Part shown: one piece after another, positions 13,646 to 20,939 of the stretch
Position numbering within the stretch: position 1 is the stretch's first letter
How the letters are laid out: each line of letters starts with the position of its first letter
From: a virus
Virus record (IMG/VR): IMGVR_UViG_3300027710_000064
Span: 1-38,085 of that record
Length of the DNA stretch: 38,085 bases
Strand: one strand, 5' to 3'
Translations under genes and position numbers: made by a program
The notes under the pieces: model-generated
Told to the model about the DNA's origin: nothing
The model's input: only the letters and a program-made list of their open reading frames with translations
Database searches by the model: none

Positions 13646-14095
13646 ATGAGTAAGAAAGTAACTAAAACAATGAAGGCAACTAAAGTAGTAACAAAGAAAG
13701 CGACACCTAAAAAGAAGGTAGTAGCTAAGAAAGCAGTATCAGCAAAGAAGGCGGTAGCTAAGGTAATTAAAAAGCAAGTAGCTAAAAGAGTGGCTAATAA
13801 AGTAGTAGCAAAGAAAGTAGCAAAGAAGGCGGTAGCTAAAAAGAAAGCAACAAAGGTAACACTAAAAGAAAAATATACTAAGTTATATAAGATAGTAAGT
13901 AATTACAGCGACAACCTAATGCAAGACGTATATTCAGTAGTATATAGAACAAAGGAACTAAAAAGGTTTATTAACACTACATTAGCACATAAGTACATAG
14001 AGCAAGAAGTCCTTGTAAGATTAGGTGAGCACAATATTAAAACAGCTAAAAAGAGTAGAGCAGTAGCGAGTGAATTAGCAGCTGAGTTTGAATAG
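13646..14095 (+). CDS. Histone-H1-like Lys/Ala-rich DNA-binding protein
   Basis: A 149-residue protein from the ATG at 13646. An upstream in-frame start at 13589 overlaps the previous gene and adds non-basic residues. Residues 2-75 are a low-complexity run of K-K, A-K-K-A-V and V-A-K-K units, like the C-terminal tail of eukaryotic H1 and the Hc2/AlgP-type bacterial proteins. The C-terminal half (about 76-149) is an ordinary helical domain. It probably coats or condenses DNA. A strong terminator follows, so this ends a transcription unit. Confidence 0.78.
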   Translation: MSKKVTKTMKATKVVTKKATPKKKVVAKKAVSAKKAVAKVIKKQVAKRVANKVVAKKVAKKAVAKKKATKVTLKEKYTKLYKIVSNYSDNLMQDVYSVVYRTKELKRFINTTLAHKYIEQEVLVRLGEHNIKTAKKSRAVASELAAEFE

Positions 14096-14130
14096 ATTTT
14101 TTTGGGGTTAGATTTTTCATATAGATTTAG

Positions 14131-14158
14131 ACCGGGCGTTTCTACGCTCGGTTTTTTT
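14131..14158 (+). terminator. Rho-independent terminator
   Basis: ACCGGGCG (14131-14138) pairs with CGCTCGGT (14145-14152, one G-T wobble) around a 6-base loop, followed by seven T. It lies 35 bases after the H1-like gene. Confidence 0.85.
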
Positions 14159-14193
14159 ATGTCTTTTTTTATTTTTATTCAAATCGATGAAAT

Positions 14194-14277
14194 CCTTTGC
14201 CAGCAAGCGTTTCGTGAATGCGGGTAGTCTCCGCAAACTCAACGAGAGCAGGTGTTTGGCAAAGGTGGAGTTCTCCA
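14194..14277 (+). ncRNA. Candidate structured RNA, GC-rich island
   Basis: About half G+C in an AT-rich surrounding. CCTTTGCCA (14194-14202) pairs perfectly with TGGCAAAGG (14257-14265). Inside, GC-TTTCGT (14207-14215, one bulged G) pairs with ACGAGAGC (14242-14249), and TGCGG (14219-14223) with CCGCA (14231-14235). A short hairpin, TGGAG/CTCCA (14266-14277), follows. These stack as one elongated, nested structure. It begins 42 bases after a terminator and has no open frame. It could be a small RNA or the leader of the gene at 14407. No tRNA or known riboswitch could be assigned. Confidence 0.6.
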
Positions 14278-14309
14278 TTTCTTGTAATTAGAGATATTAA
14301 AAAAAATTT

Positions 14310-14390
14310 ATATATGTCCCTGGTACACATATATTGTGGGGTAAAATTTTTCGGTCTAGGAAAGTGATATACTTATATAGGTAGTACCTA
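14310..14390 (+). promoter_or_regulatory. Two hairpin/palindrome sites upstream of the next gene
   Basis: ATATATGT (14310-14317) pairs with ACATATAT (14327-14334). Further on, TAGGTA-G-TACCTA (14378-14390) is a 13-base palindrome 16 bases before the ATG at 14407. The second looks like an operator. No consensus promoter is clear here. Confidence 0.4.
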
Positions 14391-14406
14391 AACTAATTAT
14401 GTTATA

Positions 14407-15579
14407 ATGAAGATTTCTATTTATCAAAGCACTAAGGAGTGTTACTTTTGGACAAGAGAAGAATTAAATTTTATTGAAGAAAACTATCCAAACTATTTTA
14501 AAATAGATGGACCTGCTACTAATATATTTGATTTTAAAGGATATGAAGTTACATTTTATAAAGGACAATGGTATAGAATGCTGAATGAAGGGTTTAATAA
14601 TTTGGGTGATGTAAATATATTAGTTATTGATCATGGAGCTATACCACCATCAGATATGGAAAGTATCATAGAGGGTATTAAAAAAAATCCAGAAAATAAA
14701 TTTATCATAGTAGGAAAGAATGTAGAGGATTATTGGCTAGTAACTAATACTAGAACATCAGATGATTTATTTAAACAAATAGAACAGCTACCTAATCTAA
14801 AAGTAATATGGGATGTAGATGGTGTGAACTATAACAATATGTTCTTTGAACCAAAGGTTAACTTTCACAATTACTACAACAATAATACTTTTCCTGGATA
14901 CATGTTCATCAATGGTAGTGACATCTTTCATAAACTACCTAAAGAGTATCGTATGGGTATTCATCTTAATAAAATTACAGACAGAGTCCGTAAGTGGTTA
15001 TTCAACACATATAGTGATAATACTAATGCTAATTTATTCTTTACATCTCGCAAACATCGTAATTTAAAAACGTTTATATTTGATAATGAGTTAGGAACGA
15101 GTAGTGGTAATGGAGTGACAACCCAATGGTATAATGCTCAGTTTATAGAATTGACTACTAAATCGGAAATGGAAGTGATATATGAAACCTTTACTACAAC
15201 TGCCGAGCATAGGTGGTTATTAAAGTGGAATGAAAAAACAATCAAACAATTATTTTTATCAAAGCCGTTTATACACGCCGACCCTGCCGCTCATTCACTA
15301 TTCAAAGTAAATGGATTAAAGGCGTATAGAAGTTTATATACGGATGAATTGTGGGATATGTATGAGGGGTACGATAACCAATCCCTTTTATTGACAAATC
15401 GTAGTGAAAGTAAAATTTGGTGGAATGAAGCATTAGAGAGGAATATAGAGTGGTTACTTACAATGAATACGAATGATTGGGAATTAAGAATAAGCGAAGC
15501 CAATAGAGTTGCTATCCACAATAGAGAGATTATAGAGGGATATATATTCAATCAATCTCTTTTTAAGTATGTAATATAA
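14407..15579 (+). CDS. Large unknown protein, possibly glycosyltransferase-related
   Basis: A 390-residue soluble protein. The region W-N-E-K-T-I-K-Q-L-F-L-S-K-P-F-I (about 277-292), then L-F-K-V-N-G-L-K-A-Y and a Y-D/E-G-Y-D segment, resembles by eye a C-terminal module seen in phage fucosyltransferase-like proteins (T-E-K-T ... K-P-F ... L-x-x-L-G-F-x-T-F). The first half has an alpha/beta pattern with I-L-V-I-D-H and K-F-I-I-V-G strands. The resemblance is weak, so the function stays open. It is probably a single-gene unit bounded by the structured region before it and a terminator after it. Confidence 0.6.
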   Translation: MKISIYQSTKECYFWTREELNFIEENYPNYFKIDGPATNIFDFKGYEVTFYKGQWYRMLNEGFNNLGDVNILVIDHGAIPPSDMESIIEGIKKNPENKFIIVGKNVEDYWLVTNTRTSDDLFKQIEQLPNLKVIWDVDGVNYNNMFFEPKVNFHNYYNNNTFPGYMFINGSDIFHKLPKEYRMGIHLNKITDRVRKWLFNTYSDNTNANLFFTSRKHRNLKTFIFDNELGTSSGNGVTTQWYNAQFIELTTKSEMEVIYETFTTTAEHRWLLKWNEKTIKQLFLSKPFIHADPAAHSLFKVNGLKAYRSLYTDELWDMYEGYDNQSLLLTNRSESKIWWNEALERNIEWLLTMNTNDWELRISEANRVAIHNREIIEGYIFNQSLFKYVI

Positions 15580-15613
15580 AAGCGGGTATTTAATTCCACC
15601 TCTTTTATTTTTT
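15578..15613 (+). terminator. Probable rho-independent terminator
   Basis: AAAAGCGGGT (15578-15587) pairs with ACCTCTTTT (15598-15606) with one bulged C and one wobble, loop of 10, followed by a T-rich tract. It overlaps the stop codon of the gene before it. Confidence 0.55.
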
Positions 15614-15631
15614 TATTTCAGTTCTTTGTTG

Positions 15632-15639
15632 TATATTAG
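15632..15639 (+). promoter_or_regulatory. Possible -7 promoter element
   Basis: TATATTAG, 20 bases before the ATG at 15660. No TTTG lies at the expected distance upstream, so only the -7 part is supported. Confidence 0.35.
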
Positions 15640-15659
15640 TATAATAAAACACAACTACT

Positions 15660-16337
15660 ATGAATATAAAAGAATTCTCTCAGCCCACTATTTTAACCGG
15701 CAAACAATATGGTACAACCGTTACAATCGAATTAGACCATAGTGATACTTCTATTGACGAAGTTATGGATGGTATGTTAACGATTGTAAAAGGTTTAGGA
15801 TATTTAGATACTACTATTAATCAATGGATAAAAGATAAGAGTATGGATATCTACGAAGATGAGTATGATATTATGAAAGATTCTTTAGCTGATGATTGGT
15901 TTGATGAGAGTAACGAATGTAATGATGGTGAAGATGTAAGTGTTCGTTGGGATATGAGTGATGAAGAACGTATGGATATTATAGGACAGAATGGTAATGA
16001 GGGTACACATTATGGCATTGCTACCGACGAGGATATCGAAGAATGTGAATTGAATGAAAGACAATTAAAGGATTATAAAGGTGTATATGTAGAAAAACCG
16101 CACTTTGATTGGGATGGTGAAGATTATCAAGGTCAATTCAAAGAATGGGAGAGTGAAACACCACCACTCGAAGATGATGAAAACCAATTTGATGATTATG
16201 GTATGAGAAAAATACCTAACGATAAACTAAAAGCCGCCGTACAACGATATAGTGAGGAAGTGAAGGCAAAACACAAACCAATTAAGTTAGATAAAACCAA
16301 AATCACCAAAGGAAAAATAAAAGATTTAAAAAAATAA
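15660..16337 (+). CDS. Acidic unknown protein
   Basis: A 225-residue protein. The N-terminal part (to about 70) looks folded; the middle (about 68-185) is very rich in Asp and Glu, with several D-x-D-x-E runs that might bind metal ions or mimic DNA. The C-terminus turns basic (K-L-D-K-T-K-I-T-K-G-K-I-K-D-L-K-K). The strong charge switch is notable. Function unknown. Confidence 0.7.
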   Translation: MNIKEFSQPTILTGKQYGTTVTIELDHSDTSIDEVMDGMLTIVKGLGYLDTTINQWIKDKSMDIYEDEYDIMKDSLADDWFDESNECNDGEDVSVRWDMSDEERMDIIGQNGNEGTHYGIATDEDIEECELNERQLKDYKGVYVEKPHFDWDGEDYQGQFKEWESETPPLEDDENQFDDYGMRKIPNDKLKAAVQRYSEEVKAKHKPIKLDKTKITKGKIKDLKK

Positions 16338-16394
16338 TAAAAAAACCCCAAAAAAAGGAACGAAAATGAGGGTGAGTCCATATATATTGGTGAA

Positions 16395-16553
16395 ATGAAA
16401 TGGCTAATTAACATATTTAAGAGATTTTTTACCAAAAAGATAGACACTCACTACGAAGATGAGTTTGAAGATATGTTTTTATACGCCGAATCACACTTAC
16501 CTATTACTCGCACTAAGAGTAAACCAAAGGTAATGGCGTACAAAAAGAAGTAG
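16395..16553 (+). CDS. Small protein (52 residues), unknown
   Basis: A 52-residue open frame: M-K-W-L-I-N-I-F-K-R-F-F, an amphipathic start much like that of the gene at 2698, then an acidic middle (E-D-E-F-E-D) and a basic end (Y-K-K-K). It may associate with the membrane. The start is weakly supported. Confidence 0.5.
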   Translation: MKWLINIFKRFFTKKIDTHYEDEFEDMFLYAESHLPITRTKSKPKVMAYKKK

Positions 16554-16560
16554 TATATAC

Positions 16561-16625
16561 GAAAAGGATTTCAAAATTTCGAAAAACGACATTGACCCTC
16601 CCCATTTCCGCTCCACCCCTCCCTT
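16561..16625 (-). other. C-rich block, possible inverted copy of the G-rich leader
   Basis: On the minus strand this reads GGG-A-GGGG ... GGGG-A-GGG, then AATGTCGTT and GAAATTTTGAAA, resembling leaders A and B (G tracts, GTGTCGTT, AAATTTTTTGATA). The flanking stem arms are not kept. It lies in the gap before the gene at 16641. Confidence 0.4.
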
Positions 16626-16640
16626 AAATTAGTTATATAT

Positions 16641-16901
16641 ATGCCGTACATACCAACACCACCAACTATTAGTGGAAACTATATACCACCTAAACCTATA
16701 TTTGTAATGAGGTTCAGAAATTCAATGGGTGATAGTGAGTTTGCACACGTTAAAGATACGTTGTTCAAATCAGATATTAGTAATGAGTATCATATCATAG
16801 CGGTTAAGAATGATAAGGATAAGGATGAATTTGAAATGTATAATTCATCTAAGGTAGAGAGACAGGAATGGAACAAATTAATAAACAAAATAATAAAATA
16901 A
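16641..16901 (+). CDS. Small unknown protein
   Basis: An 86-residue protein with a Pro-rich start (P-Y-I-P-T-P-P-T-I), F-V-M-R-F-R-N and a Lys/Asp-rich loop (K-N-D-K-D-K-D-E-F). The layout, with V-M-R-F strands and a C-terminal N-K-L-I-N-K-I-I helix, faintly recalls the MLxIxN family but the signature is absent. Unknown. Confidence 0.6.
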   Translation: MPYIPTPPTISGNYIPPKPIFVMRFRNSMGDSEFAHVKDTLFKSDISNEYHIIAVKNDKDKDEFEMYNSSKVERQEWNKLINKIIK

Positions 16902-16906
16902 AAGTT

Positions 16907-17128
16907 ATGGCAAAGAAAACAAAAGTAGAAGAAACACAGGTTCAAGAACCACAATTACAATTAGAACCAGTTAATTGGTATGAGTTTGATTGGGATAATA
17001 AAATTACTACATTAGAAGATATTAAGGTTATCTTTAAATCTTTAAGAATGACAGTAAGTGATAAAGCAGAAGATTTCGAAACACTAAAGAAATATACTAA
17101 AGAAGAAGTAGCTTACCAAACTAATTAA
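16907..17128 (+). CDS. Small unknown protein
   Basis: A 73-residue protein from the ATG at 16907; an in-frame ATG at 16868 overlaps the preceding gene. A charged start (A-K-K-T-K-V-E-E-T-Q) is followed by W-Y-E-F-D-W-D and L-E-D-I-K-V-I-F-K-S-L. The pattern fits a small helical adaptor. No family recognised. Confidence 0.65.
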   Translation: MAKKTKVEETQVQEPQLQLEPVNWYEFDWDNKITTLEDIKVIFKSLRMTVSDKAEDFETLKKYTKEEVAYQTN

Positions 17129-17138
17129 TACTTTTCCA

Positions 17139-17146
17139 TATATTTA
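17139..17146 (+). promoter_or_regulatory. Possible -7 promoter element
   Basis: TATATTTA in the gap before the gene at 17172, without a clear -33 partner. AAAGGAG at 17156-17162 lies 9 bases before that ATG, one of the few Shine-Dalgarno-like sites in the window. Confidence 0.35.
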
Positions 17147-17171
17147 TTCCTAAACAAAGGAGTAACAATTT

Positions 17172-17297
17172 ATGGCAAAGAAAGGTTCATTAACATCAAC
17201 TAAGGTTTCATTTGGTTCCCGTAAAACAGGTTCAGCTAAGAAATCTTATAACAAACACAGTCCCCGCCCAAAGGCATACAAAGGACAAGGAAGATAA
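17172..17297 (+). CDS. Small basic protein (41 residues)
   Basis: A 41-residue open frame: M-A-K-K-G-S-L-T-S-T-K-V, with many Lys, Ser and Gly residues and ending K-G-Q-G-R. It resembles a small structural or nucleic-acid-binding protein. Uniquely here, AAAGGAG gives a good Shine-Dalgarno match at 9 bases. The stop overlaps the next start (TAATG). Confidence 0.65.
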   Translation: MAKKGSLTSTKVSFGSRKTGSAKKSYNKHSPRPKAYKGQGR

Positions 17298-18091
17298 TGT
17301 TTAGTAGAGAAATCATAAACGATTATGGTGATTACCAAATTAAGAGCAAAGACTCTGTATTATTAAAAGGTAGGTTTGATAAAAACTTTTTAGAAGTTAA
17401 AACAATTGACCCTACACAAATACAATACAAAGTCTTTGACTCTACTAATGTTAATTTTGCAATTCGTATAGGAACATCTACCTATATACCATCTAATATC
17501 TTTACTAAATTACAAACAGCTTATAAAGAAGGTAATCCTTATTTTACGGCAAAAGATGTAATTACAATTGAAATGGATTTATCCAAAACACTTTCTTTTA
17601 TAGATAGTAAGTACAATGTTAAGGTTGCAACTAAACAGGTAACATATGCAGGTAGTGAAACTAAGTACACTACAACGGAAACTAAAACTACCACATCTAC
17701 AATTACTACAAAAAGTGGTTCATCGGATGTACAACAGTCGGCAGTAATAACATCAAACGAACCCGTTGAAAAAACAATTAGTTCAGTTTCAGCATCATTT
17801 ACCGATAGCTTTGCAACACGATTAGAACTATCCGGTGTTAAAAGTGTTTCATATCCATTCTATGTTGATAACAATCCAAATCAATTAAATGATGATAATG
17901 TGATACGTTACATTCAATTTTTGTTTGAAGATATAACAATTGCACCAAAGGGAAGTAATTCTATTGTTCCATATGAATATGAAGATGGAACGGTAATTGT
18001 ACAAAACCTACCGGCATCAACGGATGTAGTTAGACCTGTAACACAAAGAGTAACTAATTTAGATGGATACTTAAGAGATGTAGAAAGATAA
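17297..18091 (+). CDS. Unknown beta-rich protein, possibly virion-associated
   Basis: A 264-residue protein with strand-rich flanks and a central Thr/Ser/Lys-rich stretch (about 125-150, T-T-T-E-T-K-T-T-T-S-T-I-T-T-K) resembling a flexible linker. No catalytic motif or signal peptide. Such two-domain, Thr-linked proteins are common among phage tail or decoration components, so a virion role is suggested but not shown. Confidence 0.65.
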   Translation: MFSREIINDYGDYQIKSKDSVLLKGRFDKNFLEVKTIDPTQIQYKVFDSTNVNFAIRIGTSTYIPSNIFTKLQTAYKEGNPYFTAKDVITIEMDLSKTLSFIDSKYNVKVATKQVTYAGSETKYTTTETKTTTSTITTKSGSSDVQQSAVITSNEPVEKTISSVSASFTDSFATRLELSGVKSVSYPFYVDNNPNQLNDDNVIRYIQFLFEDITIAPKGSNSIVPYEYEDGTVIVQNLPASTDVVRPVTQRVTNLDGYLRDVER

Positions 18092-18101
18092 TATTTATAT
18101 T

Positions 18102-18494
18102 ATGGATACCAATAAGTTATTAAAACTAACAAATATGTACGTTAAAACCAATTGGAGAAAATATTTTGATGAAGATGCCTCACCGGCTGTTCAAGAATAT
18201 TTGTCACAAAATGGTGATAAAGTATATCCGTGGATTTTACAAATACTAAAAGCTGCAATAGAAGAAAATTTAGAAGAAGTTGCTATCATTAAGTTTACCG
18301 ATAGTAAAATGTTTGCTACAATTGATAAGAGTGAATATAAGGACCTATTGAATAAGATGATGGAATACTTTATAGAAAAAGAACAATACGAACAATGTGG
18401 AGCTATTAGGGATTTAATCATATCTATTGATAATCCACCCTCACCTAAACCAAAAAGAAAATATACAAAAAGAAAGACTAAATTACAAAGTTAG
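18102..18494 (+). CDS. Small protein with a UVR-like motif and basic tail
   Basis: A 130-residue protein. Residues 84-110 (M-M-E-Y-F-I-E-K-E-Q-Y-E-Q-C-G-A-I-R-D-L-I-I-S-I) are the best UVR-type match of the three proteins of this kind in the window. A Pro/Lys-rich basic tail (P-K-P-K-R-K-Y-T-K-R-K) may bind nucleic acid. It ends where the -7 box of the next gene begins. Confidence 0.7.
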   Translation: MDTNKLLKLTNMYVKTNWRKYFDEDASPAVQEYLSQNGDKVYPWILQILKAAIEENLEEVAIIKFTDSKMFATIDKSEYKDLLNKMMEYFIEKEQYEQCGAIRDLIISIDNPPSPKPKRKYTKRKTKLQS

Positions 18495-18502
18495 TATATT
18501 TA
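18495..18502 (+). promoter_or_regulatory. Possible -7 promoter element
   Basis: TATATTTA right after the previous stop and 23 bases before the ATG at 18526; no TTTG at the matching distance. Supports the start at 18526 over an upstream in-frame start. Confidence 0.4.
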
Positions 18503-18525
18503 TAAGAAATAAGAAACAAAAAATT

Positions 18526-19971
18526 ATGAAAGCAGTATTAATAGCTACGGATTACATCAAAACGGCAACAAATGATTATAAGGTATTAGAAATAAATACC
18601 CAAGCAGGTATCATTGCAGATATGAATCTTTTAGACTGGACAGGAATTACTAACTTTATCCAAAGTAATTCATTTGAAAATGTACATTGTATATTACCAA
18701 ATTATGATAAAAGATTCTCAGTAAAATTAAATGAGATTTGTGATTCCATTGGTGGAATTACATTTCAATCATATGAAACAGGCGATAGTTCTATTACCGT
18801 ACCATATATTGAAGATAATGATAACACCCTTATTTTAAGATTATCATATGATACTACTGCAATTATTGATGATGAGTATGCTAAAGATAATTATAATTTT
18901 TTAAGAGCAGTTGGAGAACAATCTTTTAATCCAAAAACATACATACCAAATATTGTTGATGATTTTTCAAATATTGAAGATTTTTCATATACATTAGATG
19001 TACCAAATTTTATTATAAAAAAGAGATATCCAAATTATGATAAAAATTTACATCCTAAATTATATAAAATTCAAAATTTAGAGCAATTAAATGCATTAAA
19101 AACAGAGGTTGAACAAGATACTGATTTTTTACAAGAGGTTGTAAACTCAGAAATTTTATCAGGTAAAAGAACGATTATTAGGGGTATTGATGTTATATAT
19201 GGTGCAGATTTAAGTGTTATTTCTATGGGTGGGTATAAAGTATCGAGTTTTGTTACGGAAGATATTTGGGAAAATACTTTTAGTGAAACTGGTTTACTAT
19301 CTAACAAAGACAGACCTAAATACATAACTTATTATACAAATCCAAACGAATTAGCAACATATATATACGATGCAGACCAATTAGTTTTAATGGCAGATGG
19401 TAGTAGAAAAGAATTTTCACAATTAGAAACGGGTGATACTGTAAAATCAATATCAGTAGCAACTTTACCGTTAGATGAAACTGAATATAAAGTATCTGAA
19501 TGGACAGGTAGTCACACTGCATTTATTGAAAATTTTGAAGTAAGTCAAACGGCCGTGGTAGTAAAAACAACAAAAACTCAAAATACTTTCTTTATTAGAA
19601 TAACCTTAGATAATATGGTAGAGTGGGATGATTTACCTGGAACAGAAATTCTTATTAGAGAAGATGATATTATTAGATTCAAACTGGTTAATGAGTTAGA
19701 AATTGGGGATGTAATGGAATTATTCAGTACCGAAACTGAAACAATTGTAAGTAAAACAATAACAAATTTAGAAGTTACATTTAAAGAAAATGTTGAAGTT
19801 GGTTCAATTGATGTAGAACCAATTGACTTATTTTTACCATTAGTTAGTAATGTATACGCTATTATTCAACACAATGCATGTACTTCTACTTTCTGTAAAC
19901 AATATGGACTGGATTGTACCCTATACTCTAAATGTACTAACTGCACAAAATTACAATGTCCAACTAAATAA
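18526..19971 (+). CDS. Protein with a Hint/intein-like module and Cys-rich tail
   Basis: A 481-residue protein. The first part (about 1-270) has an alpha/beta look with N-F-I-I-K-K-R and F-L-Q-E-V-V ... I-I-R-G segments faintly like an ATP-grasp fold. Residues 282-305 (D-A-D-Q-L-V-L-M-A-D-G-S-R-K ... L-E-T-G-D-T-V) match the opening block of Hint domains, and V-Y-A-I-I-Q-H-N-A-C (443-452) matches the closing block. The expected first Cys/Ser is Asp. The last 30 residues have six Cys (C452, C457, C464, C470, C473, C478). Self-cleavage is uncertain. Confidence 0.65.
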   Translation: MKAVLIATDYIKTATNDYKVLEINTQAGIIADMNLLDWTGITNFIQSNSFENVHCILPNYDKRFSVKLNEICDSIGGITFQSYETGDSSITVPYIEDNDNTLILRLSYDTTAIIDDEYAKDNYNFLRAVGEQSFNPKTYIPNIVDDFSNIEDFSYTLDVPNFIIKKRYPNYDKNLHPKLYKIQNLEQLNALKTEVEQDTDFLQEVVNSEILSGKRTIIRGIDVIYGADLSVISMGGYKVSSFVTEDIWENTFSETGLLSNKDRPKYITYYTNPNELATYIYDADQLVLMADGSRKEFSQLETGDTVKSISVATLPLDETEYKVSEWTGSHTAFIENFEVSQTAVVVKTTKTQNTFFIRITLDNMVEWDDLPGTEILIREDDIIRFKLVNELEIGDVMELFSTETETIVSKTITNLEVTFKENVEVGSIDVEPIDLFLPLVSNVYAIIQHNACTSTFCKQYGLDCTLYSKCTNCTKLQCPTK

Positions 19972-19983
19972 AAACAAACAACT

Positions 19984-20097
19984 ATGGAAATTATAAAAAA
20001 TGATGTAGTAGAAATTACTATTGAAGAAAAAACTGAAATTGCCAATATATTTCAAAATATTATATTGAGTATAAAAAATGATATATTAAATCAATAA
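19984..20097 (+). CDS. Small acidic protein (37 residues)
   Basis: A 37-residue open frame between the Hint-containing gene and a promoter: M-E-I-I-K-N-D-V-V-E-I-T-I-E-E, then a helical end. An A-rich stretch precedes it. Its size keeps confidence moderate. Confidence 0.45.
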   Translation: MEIIKNDVVEITIEEKTEIANIFQNIILSIKNDILNQ

Positions 20098-20101
20098 TTA
20101 T

Positions 20102-20132
20102 TTTGTAATACAAAATAATTTTAGTATATTAG
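20102..20132 (+). promoter_or_regulatory. Promoter of the modification-enzyme cluster
   Basis: TTTG (20102-20105), 19 bases, TATATTAG (20125-20132), 4 bases before the ATG at 20137. No other promoter or terminator was found before 26610, so this may drive the whole 20137-26609 cluster. Confidence 0.6.
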
Positions 20133-20136
20133 TGTT

Positions 20137-20415
20137 ATGGGAATTAATTTTAAAGAAATATCACAAGCCTGGTTTGACTCATTTTGGGGATCTAAAGAAC
20201 AAAATCTACTAGCTAAAGATAGATTAAATATCTGTCTTGAATGTCCATCGAAAGGTGAGATATTTAAAGATAAAGAATGGTCACTTTATTGTAAAGAATG
20301 TGGTTGTCCATTAAAGAAAAAAATATACTCAAATTTAAGAAATTCATGTCCATTGGATAAATGGGAAGAGGCCGCAAAAAAACATGAAAGTATTTTTGTG
20401 AAAAAATTGTTATAA
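20137..20415 (+). CDS. Cys-rich zinc-binding-like protein (DUF6171-like)
   Basis: A 92-residue protein with C-L-E-C-P (33-37), C-K-E-C-G-C-P-L-K-K-K (52-62) and C-P-L-D-K-W (71-76). This pattern of paired Cys followed by C-P-x-x-K-W resembles the DUF6171 group of small phage proteins, which probably bind zinc. It is the first gene of the modification cluster and ends V-K-K-L-L, a tail shared in style with its neighbours. Confidence 0.7.
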   Translation: MGINFKEISQAWFDSFWGSKEQNLLAKDRLNICLECPSKGEIFKDKEWSLYCKECGCPLKKKIYSNLRNSCPLDKWEEAAKKHESIFVKKLL

Positions 20416-20417
20416 TT

Positions 20418-20939
20418 ATGAATGCATATATAATAGAATCTGTATATGGATTTCTAAATGAAGAGGATTTAAATTTATTAGATACGCTCTGTATTGATTT
20501 CAATATTGATGATTTATATAAAACAACTCCACAAAACGGAAATTTCTATTATAGAATGTTCATAGATAAAGAAACAAACTTTATCGATTATCAGAATACT
20601 ATTAAAACCCACATACATAACAAATATAAAGTAAATGTAGAAATAAATAATATTTGGATAAATAAAATTACTACTGAAACAAACAAAGAAGATAAGTTAC
20701 ATTTTGATGCTTGTAATTTTACAGTTGTATCATATATTAATGATAATTTTGAAGGTGGAGAATTTGAATTTCAAACAAATGGTGGACCCCCCATCGAAAA
20801 AATAAAACCAAAACGAAATTTAAGTTTAATTACAAATGCTAGATTACCACATAAAGTATCACCTGTAACGTCCGGTGAAAGGTATTCGTTAGTGGTTTTT
20901 TGTGATATACCCAAAAAAAACAAAAAAACAATGTTATGA
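20418..20939 (+). CDS. 2OG-Fe(II) oxygenase, prolyl-hydroxylase type (1 of 5)
   Basis: A 173-residue protein. H95-F-D97 is the iron-binding HxD, H145 (L-P-H-K-V) the second His, and R155 (G-E-R-Y-S-L) the 2-oxoglutarate anchor. F-E-G-G-E-F between them is typical of P4H-type enzymes. The family hydroxylates proteins, nucleic acids or small molecules using iron and 2-oxoglutarate. It ends K-K-T-M-L and overlaps the next gene by 4 bases. Confidence 0.88.
   Translation: MNAYIIESVYGFLNEEDLNLLDTLCIDFNIDDLYKTTPQNGNFYYRMFIDKETNFIDYQNTIKTHIHNKYKVNVEINNIWINKITTETNKEDKLHFDACNFTVVSYINDNFEGGEFEFQTNGGPPIEKIKPKRNLSLITNARLPHKVSPVTSGERYSLVVFCDIPKKNKKTML

Noticed and set aside
14194-14277. A tRNA gene
   Set aside because: The outer stem and inner hairpins do not give the tRNA arm lengths, and no T-arm GTTC-A sequence or 3' acceptor pattern is seen.
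14314-14367. A 17-codon open frame (M-S-L-V-H-I-Y) before the 14407 gene
   Set aside because: Very short, begins inside a hairpin and has no similarity to other genes.
14846-15067. Frame-shifted + strand open frame inside the 14407 gene
   Set aside because: Shadow of the 390-residue gene; hydrophobic low-complexity translation. The same holds for 29357-29548 and 36774-36983.
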